Shown here in pieces: positions 45,957-53,619 of a stretch of 64,000 bases of DNA; the first letter of the stretch is position 1; each line of letters opens with the position of its first letter. The translations under genes and the position numbers were made by a program. Location of the stretch: positions 62,001 to 126,000 of the forward strand of contig NZ_JAMWYS010000003.1 in NCBI RefSeq assembly GCF_023914155.1, in the 5' to 3' direction. Below the pieces are notes generated by a model. It was not told the origin of the DNA and did no database searches. It worked only from the letters and a program-made list of their open reading frames with translations. The DNA is from Solitalea agri. Lineage in GTDB: Bacteria > Bacteroidota > Bacteroidia > Sphingobacteriales > Sphingobacteriaceae.

Positions 45957-47237
45957 ATGAATACAGAATTTGATTTTAGTTATTTAAAAGTTGCTAGGGA
46001 GCAATTAGGATTAACGCAAAAAGAGGCTGCTAATGCCTCAGGAATAAGCCAAAGGGATATTTCTCAGCTCGAATCTGGGCTTAAGAAGTTCTTTCCTTTG
46101 GCTTATATTCTTTTTTTGAATGTTAATGGAGTAAATTTGAATATTCTGTTTTCGAATACTTTGAATATTCAAAATTTGATACCCAATCGTTTGGGCAAAA
46201 TCCGTTCTATTGATGCTGAATCAATTCAATTTAATTATTCAATATTCAAAATAGTGCGAGAACGGGCCGGTTTTACTCAAAAACAGGCTTCAGAACGTTC
46301 AGGGCTTTCTCAACGTGATATTTCGCAATTGGAAGCAGGTTTAAAGAAATTCATTCCTTTCCAGTTTATTCAATACCTGAGCCTGATAAAAGCCGATTTA
46401 AACGAAGTATTCAAGTATGAATCTACGGCTATATCTCCTATTCGTACTAATTCAACTATCAGCCCAACCACCCCGAAAAAGCCTGATTTTTCAACTCAAA
46501 ATAGAGCCCCTGAGAATCGAATATTTGACAATCAGCTGACCATTGATACGGATTATTCAAGGCTAAAAGCCTCTGAAATTTCACCTGAAATAACGCTTAA
46601 AGTAGATGGTGTAAGTATTAAATCTAGCAATGAATTAACAGCTCCAACTATTGATTTTAAACCGGAGCCAAAAGAACCTTCAAAACCAGCCGTAAACCCT
46701 TCAACAGAAAAGACACCTCTCCCTTCTTCTACCAGGAAAACAGTTGCCGGTAATGGAATAGCATTGGTGAAAACAATCGGAGGTAAAAGCTATATAGATC
46801 AAATAGATCAAGCCTCTTATATTAACTCTTTACCCGTGGTATCTATTCCAGGACTTGAAACAGGGATGTTCAGAGCCTTTGAGATCAGTGGAAGAGAAAT
46901 GGAGCCACTATTTTTTGAAGGAGATATCGCACTTGGCTTGAAAACAGATGATTTACAAACTATCAAGAATAACCGACTATATATTATCGTTAGTGAAAAA
47001 AGAATAATAATAAGACGAATTATCAATTGTATTAAAGCGTCAAATGAATTAATTCTTTTAACCGACAACGAATCAGTAGCTAATGAAGTAATAAAAGCTG
47101 ATTCTATTAAAGAAGCGTGGGAGTTTAGCGTAAAAATTACATCATCTGTTGATCAGCTTAAAAACAGCTTTAATGAGCTCTATTTTCAGCTTTTGAAAAT
47201 TCAGAAGGACCTGGATCTGATAAAAAGTAAACTATAA
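45957..47237 (+). CDS. Double XRE-HTH regulator with S24-like C-terminal domain
   Basis: This 426-residue protein has two nearly identical helix-turn-helix domains: residues 5-65 (REQLGLTQKEAANASGISQR) and 92-152 (RERAGFTQKQASERSGLSQR), about half identical overall and almost identical in the recognition helix. A proline-rich linker (155-262) leads to a LexA/S24-like domain (about 265-375) where the serine of the usual GxSMxP is glutamate (G312-REMEP) and the lysine position reads IIIRRI, so self-cleavage is unlikely. The C-terminus is a coiled coil. The ATG at 45957 is used; a longer frame starts inside operator 2. It probably regulates itself. Confidence 0.85.
   Translation: MNTEFDFSYLKVAREQLGLTQKEAANASGISQRDISQLESGLKKFFPLAYILFLNVNGVNLNILFSNTLNIQNLIPNRLGKIRSIDAESIQFNYSIFKIVRERAGFTQKQASERSGLSQRDISQLEAGLKKFIPFQFIQYLSLIKADLNEVFKYESTAISPIRTNSTISPTTPKKPDFSTQNRAPENRIFDNQLTIDTDYSRLKASEISPEITLKVDGVSIKSSNELTAPTIDFKPEPKEPSKPAVNPSTEKTPLPSSTRKTVAGNGIALVKTIGGKSYIDQIDQASYINSLPVVSIPGLETGMFRAFEISGREMEPLFFEGDIALGLKTDDLQTIKNNRLYIIVSEKRIIIRRIINCIKASNELILLTDNESVANEVIKADSIKEAWEFSVKITSSVDQLKNSFNELYFQLLKIQKDLDLIKSKL
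46160..46173. promoter_or_regulatory. Palindrome TTTGAATATTCAAA inside the regulator gene
   Basis: A third perfect copy, identical to operator 1, lies in the region coding the linker between the two HTH domains. A near copy (TTTGAATATTCT) is at 46136-46147, and a half-matching ATTCAATATTCAAA follows at about 46237-46250. Confidence 0.6.
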
Positions 47238-47292
47238 TGCCGTGTAACGGATAATCATCTGAAATCGTGATTTGCAATTCAGTATTTACTCT

Positions 47293-47300
47293 TAAATTTG
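47293..47300 (+). promoter_or_regulatory. Bacteroidota -7 box for the LptF/G-like gene
   Basis: TAAATTTG matches TAnnTTTG and ends 19 nt before a TTG start at 47320. Confidence 0.55.
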
Positions 47301-47319
47301 CCATTCGCCAAAAATCTGT

Positions 47320-48441
47320 TTGCTTTTGAAAAATTTGATCCAAAAACTTAAGAAACTCCTGAATATTACCCAACTGGATGAATTTATTATCAAAAAATTC
47401 TTAACCACTTTTTTTTTCGGGTTAACTATTTTTATCATCATAATTGTCATTTTCGACATTTCTGAAAAGCTGGATAATTTTTTAAAGAGCACAGCAACCA
47501 TGCATGAGATTGTGGTCAACTATTACCTCAATTTCACTTTGTTTTATGTAAGCATGCTAAGTCCATTGGTTATTTTTTTGGCAGTAATATTTTTTACTGC
47601 TAAAATGGCCAACAACACGGAAATAGTACCCATTTTAAGTAGTGGTGTAAGTTATTTCCGTTTCCTCTACCCTTACTTTATCACTGGGGCATTTTTAGCA
47701 GTACTTAGTTTTGTTGCCAACGCTTATATTATTCCACCTTCAACCCGAGCTAAACTCGATTTCGAGCATAGATACATTGATACCAAATATGAGTTTAAAG
47801 GTCAGAATAAGCATTTTAAACTTGATAACACCACCTACGCTTATATTCAGAGCTATAGTATCAAAGAAAATAGTGGATATAAGTTTTCCTTAGAAAAGTT
47901 TAAAGGTGACTCGTTATACTACAAGTTAGTTGCATATAAAATTTCGTGGGATAGCCTTAAAAAAGTATGGAAGATTGAAAATTACACCATACGGCATACA
48001 AACGGGCTTCAAGAAAGAATGGAATCAGGTTCTACGATAAACATGAAACTAAATTTGAGCCCTCGTGATTTTGAAAAACAGGATGACGATCGTGGATCAA
48101 TGACTCTTCCTCAGTTAAACAAACAAATAAAGTTAGAAGCAATAAGAGGTACAGGTAATATTTCACGATACGAGATGGACCGTTGGAGAATCATTACCAC
48201 ACCGGTTTCAGTTTTTATCCTGGTTGTAATAGCAGTAACTTTATCCTCTAAAAAAGTACGAGGAGGCGTGGGTTTACCATTAGGAATTGGTATCGGATGC
48301 TCCTTTGCTTATATTTTATTAATGCAATTCGCATTGATCTTCTCAACCAAAGGAGGAATGCCTCCATTTATTGCGGCATGGATTCCACATATAGTTTTTG
48401 GCTCACTAGCCGTATATCTTTATAAAATTGCACCGAAATAA
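47320..48441 (+). CDS. LptF/LptG family permease (LPS export)
   Basis: This 373-residue protein belongs to the YjgP/YjgQ family, the membrane part of the Lpt ABC machine that moves lipopolysaccharide to the outer membrane. Helices near residues 25-50, 65-90 and 100-125 precede a periplasmic jellyroll region (about 130-260), then three C-terminal helices (VSVFILVVIAVTLSSKKVRG, GLPLGIGIGCSFAYILLMQF). No ATG is available; TTG at 47320 fits the -7 box, with TTG codons at 47326 and 47335 as alternatives. LptF and LptG cannot be distinguished. Confidence 0.9.
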   Translation: MLLKNLIQKLKKLLNITQLDEFIIKKFLTTFFFGLTIFIIIIVIFDISEKLDNFLKSTATMHEIVVNYYLNFTLFYVSMLSPLVIFLAVIFFTAKMANNTEIVPILSSGVSYFRFLYPYFITGAFLAVLSFVANAYIIPPSTRAKLDFEHRYIDTKYEFKGQNKHFKLDNTTYAYIQSYSIKENSGYKFSLEKFKGDSLYYKLVAYKISWDSLKKVWKIENYTIRHTNGLQERMESGSTINMKLNLSPRDFEKQDDDRGSMTLPQLNKQIKLEAIRGTGNISRYEMDRWRIITTPVSVFILVVIAVTLSSKKVRGGVGLPLGIGIGCSFAYILLMQFALIFSTKGGMPPFIAAWIPHIVFGSLAVYLYKIAPK

Positions 48442-49321
48442 TAATTTATTCAGACTTCATCTAACAGTTCTTATTTGGGGTTTTACTGCCATTTTAGGAA
48501 AGCTAATTTCCGTATCAGCTTTAACATTAGTTTGGTACAGGGTAATCATTGCTGCCATAGCATTGTTTATCTTTTTAAAGCTTAAAAAAAGCAGCTTTAG
48601 AGTAAGCAAACTAGATTTGTTTCAATTGATTGGCATTGGCCTATTAGTTACAATCCATTGGATTTGCTTCTTTCATTCCATTAAAATTTCAACAGTGTCG
48701 GTAGCGCTGGTGTGCTTATCCTCTCAAACCTTATTTACAGGGATTCTGGAACCTTTATTTACCAGAAGCCGAATTTCCAAACTCGATATTCTTACCGGAA
48801 TACTGATCGTCATTGGTATAACATGTATTTTCCATTTTGAAAGCAAATATACCTGGGGAATTATTACAGGCTTGACAGCCTCATTATTAGCCTGTTTGTT
48901 TAATATATTTAATGCGAAGCTGGTTAAACGGGAAGATCCGGTGTTAATCAGTTTTTATGAACTTGGTGGCGGCTGGCTGGCTCTCACACTATTTCTTGCT
49001 GTTTCAGGGCACTTTAGTAATATTCAAAACTTGGTATTAACCCCATCAGACGTTATTTACCTGCTAACATTAGGCATTATTTGTACTGCAGTGGCTTATG
49101 TTGTAGGCATTGCTGTTATGAAAGAGCTTACTGCTTATACAGTAGCCCTGGTTACCAACTTAGAACCTGTTTACGGAGTTATACTGGCCTTAATCATCTT
49201 TAAAGACAGTGAGAAAATGACAACTGGGTTTTACATTGGCGCTGCCATTGTAATTCTTTCAGTGGCTCTATATCCTCTCGCTAAACGAAAAAGCCAATCT
49301 TATAAACAAGTAACTGGGTAA
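48428..49321 (+). CDS. EamA/DMT family transporter
   Basis: This 297-residue protein has ten transmembrane helices in two EamA repeats (e.g. TVLIWGFTAILGKLISVSA; YVVGIAVMKELTAYTVALVT, NLEPVYGVILALIIF). The family exports amino acids, nucleotides or other metabolites; the substrate is unknown. It starts at TTG 48428, overlapping the LptF/G gene by 14 bp, as no ATG fits before the first helix. The two genes are translationally linked. Confidence 0.88.
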   Translation: MHRNNNLFRLHLTVLIWGFTAILGKLISVSALTLVWYRVIIAAIALFIFLKLKKSSFRVSKLDLFQLIGIGLLVTIHWICFFHSIKISTVSVALVCLSSQTLFTGILEPLFTRSRISKLDILTGILIVIGITCIFHFESKYTWGIITGLTASLLACLFNIFNAKLVKREDPVLISFYELGGGWLALTLFLAVSGHFSNIQNLVLTPSDVIYLLTLGIICTAVAYVVGIAVMKELTAYTVALVTNLEPVYGVILALIIFKDSEKMTTGFYIGAAIVILSVALYPLAKRKSQSYKQVTG

Positions 49322-49831
49322 TCTGCATATTGAACTATTGTTAGATTAGTTGATTGTAAGAAAAGAAATGCGTTAGCATCTCTACTTTAAACAATTATTA
49401 ATCTAACAATTACTCTTTCTCTCCCCCTATTCTTCTCTCATTTACATTCATTTACTCAAGTCTGCCTTTTAGTAATCTGAACTCTGAGGTATTATAATTC
49501 AATACGGTATTATAACTCAATATACTATTCAACGATCTTATTCTTTTCCCAAAGGATTTGTAAAAACTATTCTTCTAATAAATCTATAATTTACCGTTCC
49601 ACCCTATTTTGTCATTTTACAGCTTATAGTGTCAAAACATTAACTCACAACCGTTGATTAATAAATCTTTTAAATCGATAAAAATGGATTATTTTAGTCT
49701 GATTATAGCTTCTATTTATGTTTATTTCAATACAATAAAAATCATATAATCAGATATTTATGCAAATTATTTATATATAAACTTTACATAAAAAGTAAGC
49801 AAAAACCATTTTTTTTAGCAAAACCCTTAAA
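49322..49831. other. 510-bp intergenic region with hairpin and direct repeat
   Basis: No gene is seen. A 12-bp inverted repeat ATTGTTAGATTA/TAATCTAACAAT (49337-49348 and 49399-49410) could form a large hairpin after the EamA gene. Two tandem 18-mers, ggtattataattcaatac and ggtattataactcaatat, lie at 49488-49523. The rest is AT-rich upstream DNA of the next gene. Confidence 0.6.
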
Positions 49832-52681
49832 ATGAGGCATTTACAAAATTTTAAAATTCTATTTATCAGCACATTAACACTAGTTACTTTAACTATAAAT
49901 TCATATTCAATTTTTGCACAGGTTTTCAATAACGGACAGAACCCTTCCAGCTTGAAATGGAAACAAATTAACTCCGAAAACTTTCAGGTTATCTTCCCTA
50001 CCGGATTTGAAATAGAAGCAGAGCGTACGGCAAACGTGTTAGAACATTTGTATGGCTATGTTGGAAAATCATTAAATACAAAACCAAGGAAAATTTCGAT
50101 CATACTCCAGAACCAACCGATAGAATCCAATGGTTTTGTAACACTGGCTCCTCGTCATTCAGAGTTTTATACTACTCCTCCACAAGACAACGAGCCTAAT
50201 GATTGGATCAACAGCTTAGCAGTTCATGAATTAAGGCATGTGGTGCAAATGGATAAAACTACTTCGGGCATTAACATTCCGTTAATTGAGGAAATTCAGT
50301 TTGCAGTTTTTGGAGGTGTTTTCCCAATTTGGTTTATTGAGGGAGATGCCGTGATTAATGAAACCGCGTTAAGTAATTCGGGGCGGGGACGACTGTCCGA
50401 CTGGGAAAAGGAGATCAGGGCTAACACCCTGGCCAATGCGAAATACAGTTATTCTAAATATTATTTTGGCTCACTAAAAGACAACATTCCGGATTATTAC
50501 CGATTGGGCTACTTTATGACCGCTAAAATGCGTCGTGATTTAGGCGATTCAACATATAATCAATTATTTAACCGTGCTAAGAATAAATTTTATATCCCTT
50601 GGCCGTTTTCAAACTCATTGAAACATTATTCAGGTTATTCAACCAACCAGCTATTTCATAAAACTATTGAAGACCTGAAGCAGAGATGGCTACAGCAACA
50701 AAAAGCCTTAAATACTGTAACATATTCACCAATTAATAAACAAACCAATAGCATAACCACAAATTATTTCCTTCCCAAAGCATTAAACAAAGATGAAATG
50801 ATTTGTATAAAATCAGGATTGGGGGACCTTTCTTCATTCTACAAAATCAGAAAAGATGGAACAGAGATCAAGGTTTTCAATATCGGTCCTCAACTCACAC
50901 CTCATTTTGATGTAAAAAATGATTTAATTGTTTGGGATGAAATCCGGTTCGATCCCCGTTTTCAATACCGAACCTATTCTGTGATATGTACTTACAATCT
51001 TAAAACAAAAAAATTCAAGCAGCTTACTAAAGAATCCCGTTATTTCTCCCCTAATCTTTCTCCTGACGGAAAAAGTATTGCAGTTGTAAAGGTATCGAAC
51101 AGTAATAGTTTCAATCTCGTTTTACTCGATTCTTCGACCGGAAATGAAGTAAAAATGCTTCCAAACGCTGAAAATTCATTTATTCAAACTCCGTCTTTTA
51201 ATGAGGAGGGAACCAAATTGGTCTACGCAATTTCTAACAATCAAGGGCGAAATATTGCCTTATTCGACTTTAACACCGAAAAAGAAACGCTGTTACTTAA
51301 GTGGGATTTTAAACAGTCGCTAAGGCCTTCATTTTATGGAAATCAAATCATCTATAATTCTACCTATAATGGGATGGATAATATTTATGCCCTAAATACT
51401 GAAACAGGTAAAATTTTTCAACTTACAAATTCAGATCAGGGAGCATTTAATGGAGCTATCGATAGATTTAATGAACAGCTTTTGTTTAATGATTTCTCTC
51501 AACACGGACAAAATATTGCTTCAATACAAATCAATTCCATTAAAGAGATTGAAGTACGAAATGATACTTCTACGTTTATTAAATTTTATCAACCATTTGT
51601 AAACAGAGAACAAGGAAAATCTGTTCTAGACAGCTTTCCCACTTTAAGCTACACTGCAAAGCCATTTAAAGAAGGTACTCATTTAATAAATTTTCACAGC
51701 ATAAGTCCTTATGCCACTATTCCTGAAGATGATCGTTACATGGCAGGGATAACTCTTAAGTCGAATAACCTATTAAACACCATGGCCATAAGTTTGGATT
51801 ATGCTTTTGATAACGCGGTAAAATCGGGTCGATATTCGGCATCCATCGCCTACAAAAAGTTCTATCCTATCTTTAGCTTTGACTATAAAAACAGCAAAAA
51901 AACAGCGGTATTTGATACAGTAATTAATAATCAACCTCAATTACAGGAGTTTTCGTTCCGACAAAATGAATTTGACTTTACTGTTTCGGTCCCATTAAGC
52001 TTTTATAAGAACAACTATAATTATAATATTAGCGTCTCTTCAGAGATAAGTTATATCTCGCGCTACAATGTTGAGAACGGTCCCAAAAACTTGCTTAAAC
52101 ATATTGATTTCCCCATAGACAACACCCTTTATTTTTCACGAACATCAAGGAGAGCGGCGAGGGATATTAATCCTAAATGGGGACAGCAAATTAGTTTCAG
52201 GTATAGTTCATTACCATTTGATAATCAACTTGATGGTTCGATTTTTACCATGGAAAGTGTTTTTCTGTTTCCTGGTCTATTTAAACATCATTCAATGGTT
52301 GCCTCTTTTAATTATCAGAACAATACCGGAATATTTAAAAATGCAATTGAGATTCCTGAGGCTAGTGGATCTGCATATACTTCAAGGACCTCGCTACTGG
52401 AAAACTCATTATTGCTGAGATACCGATTCCCATTGTTTTACCCTGATTGGGAACTTGGCAGATTTGCCTATATAAAGCGATTTAAAGGAGGATTTTTTGC
52501 CGATTATGAAAATATTGCCAACAACGGAGATTTAAAGTCATATGGTCTCGAATTACGCGCAGATTGCAACTTATTTCGATTTTACCTGCCCAATTACGAT
52601 ATTGGAACTAGAATGATCTTTTTAACGGATAAAACGGTTAAGTCCCCGTTTTTTGAATTAGTATTTAATTTTACCCTTTAA
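49832..52681 (+). CDS. Metallopeptidase-like, PD40 propeller and barrel fusion protein
   Basis: This 949-residue secreted protein (signal ending SIFAQ) has three parts. Residues 40-290 resemble a gluzincin peptidase: H132-E-L-R-H136 in VHELRHVVQ and, 33 residues on, E170 in WFIEGDAV. Residues about 300-590 are TolB-like PD40 propeller blades (NLSPDGKSIAVVK, FNEEGTKLVYAIS). Residues about 620-949 alternate as beta strands, ending FFELVFNFTL, like an outer membrane barrel. It is probably a surface or outer membrane protein; peptidase activity is predicted only from the motif. Confidence 0.8.
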   Translation: MRHLQNFKILFISTLTLVTLTINSYSIFAQVFNNGQNPSSLKWKQINSENFQVIFPTGFEIEAERTANVLEHLYGYVGKSLNTKPRKISIILQNQPIESNGFVTLAPRHSEFYTTPPQDNEPNDWINSLAVHELRHVVQMDKTTSGINIPLIEEIQFAVFGGVFPIWFIEGDAVINETALSNSGRGRLSDWEKEIRANTLANAKYSYSKYYFGSLKDNIPDYYRLGYFMTAKMRRDLGDSTYNQLFNRAKNKFYIPWPFSNSLKHYSGYSTNQLFHKTIEDLKQRWLQQQKALNTVTYSPINKQTNSITTNYFLPKALNKDEMICIKSGLGDLSSFYKIRKDGTEIKVFNIGPQLTPHFDVKNDLIVWDEIRFDPRFQYRTYSVICTYNLKTKKFKQLTKESRYFSPNLSPDGKSIAVVKVSNSNSFNLVLLDSSTGNEVKMLPNAENSFIQTPSFNEEGTKLVYAISNNQGRNIALFDFNTEKETLLLKWDFKQSLRPSFYGNQIIYNSTYNGMDNIYALNTETGKIFQLTNSDQGAFNGAIDRFNEQLLFNDFSQHGQNIASIQINSIKEIEVRNDTSTFIKFYQPFVNREQGKSVLDSFPTLSYTAKPFKEGTHLINFHSISPYATIPEDDRYMAGITLKSNNLLNTMAISLDYAFDNAVKSGRYSASIAYKKFYPIFSFDYKNSKKTAVFDTVINNQPQLQEFSFRQNEFDFTVSVPLSFYKNNYNYNISVSSEISYISRYNVENGPKNLLKHIDFPIDNTLYFSRTSRRAARDINPKWGQQISFRYSSLPFDNQLDGSIFTMESVFLFPGLFKHHSMVASFNYQNNTGIFKNAIEIPEASGSAYTSRTSLLENSLLLRYRFPLFYPDWELGRFAYIKRFKGGFFADYENIANNGDLKSYGLELRADCNLFRFYLPNYDIGTRMIFLTDKTVKSPFFELVFNFTL

Positions 52682-52738
52682 TTGGGATATTATTTATCTT
52701 AATATTTTAAACAACGTCTATTAATACAAAACAACACT

Positions 52739-53005
52739 ATGAGCTTCAAAACAATATTTATAATTACTGTGACCATTTTGCTTACAGTGATATTTATGCA
52801 AAACACCAGTGAAGTAAATGTTAGGCTTTTGATCTGGGATGTTAGGGTTTCATTTGTTTTGCTGATGTTTTCGATTGCAATTTTATGTTTTTTGATAGGA
52901 TATTTTGCGGCTTTTCGCCAGAAAAGGGCTGCAAAAGCTGCCATGCCAAATTCACCAGGAAATGACAAAGATTTGAGCGATGAAGATAAGAACTATCTAC
53001 AATAA
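52739..53005 (+). CDS. LapA-domain (DUF1049) small membrane protein
   Basis: This 88-residue protein has two transmembrane helices (residues 5-20 and 37-56) with the family signature FMQNTSEVNVRLLIWDVRVS between them and a short charged tail. LapA/DUF1049 proteins (YciS-like) are linked to lipopolysaccharide assembly control in E. coli; the role here is inferred from the family only. A strong terminator follows. Confidence 0.82.
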   Translation: MSFKTIFIITVTILLTVIFMQNTSEVNVRLLIWDVRVSFVLLMFSIAILCFLIGYFAAFRQKRAAKAAMPNSPGNDKDLSDEDKNYLQ

Positions 53006-53010
53006 TACTC

Positions 53011-53043
53011 AAAAAGGCTTCAGATTGACACCTGAAGCCTTTT
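53011..53043 (+). terminator. Rho-independent terminator (bidirectional)
   Basis: AAAAAGGCTTCAG pairs with CTGAAGCCTTTT around a 7-nt loop, between the convergent LapA and Rrf2 genes. Confidence 0.9.
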
Positions 53044-53062
53044 CATAAACTGAATCTATTGT

Positions 53063-53509
53063 TTAATTTTCTTTGGGCTGAACAGCCAGGTCATTTTCTC
53101 TTTTGATAATATCCGCAATACTGGTTTCTAATAAAATTTTCAGCGTTGCATCCCGAACATCTTTCGCCACATCTCTAATTCCACAAGTAATCTCATCTTT
53201 ACATTCTTCACAACGTTCGTAAAAATTAAGACTTACACATGGTAACATGGCTATCGGTCCGTCTACTATCCTGATAATTGCAGAGAGACTGATTTCTTCA
53301 GCAGATTTAAGCATGTAATAGCCTCCTCCTGCTCCCTTCTTGCTGCTTACAAAGCCATTATGCTTTAGCTCCAGGAGAATAGCTTCTAAAAACTTTTTAG
53401 GAAGCTGTTCATTTTTGGCTATGTCCGCAATCAGCATTGGCTGATTAGAATTGTTTTTTGCCAAAGCTACTAGCGCTTTAATCGCGTATTTTGTCTTTTT
53501 AGATAACAA
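53063..53509 (-). CDS. Rrf2-family transcriptional regulator
   Basis: This 148-residue protein has the Rrf2 winged helix (KTKYAIKALVALAKNNSNQP, LPKKFLEAILLELKHNGFVS, SKKGAGGGYYML) and a cysteine cluster (CVSLNFYERCEECKDEITCG) able to hold an iron-sulfur cluster, as in IscR/NsrR types; CymR-type members instead sense cysteine-synthase complexes. It sits next to sulfite-reduction genes in the same direction (110 nt away), so it probably regulates sulfur assimilation. Confidence 0.88.
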   Translation of the reverse strand: MLSKKTKYAIKALVALAKNNSNQPMLIADIAKNEQLPKKFLEAILLELKHNGFVSSKKGAGGGYYMLKSAEEISLSAIIRIVDGPIAMLPCVSLNFYERCEECKDEITCGIRDVAKDVRDATLKILLETSIADIIKRENDLAVQPKEN

Positions 53510-53619
53510 TTTCTTTAGCGTTTTATAAGGTTAATAAATGCAAAGTAACCAAATGTATCCCAAATAAGAAAAAAATACTTAGTCGATTAATTTTATAGTT
53601 TGATTTTTTAGGAATATTC

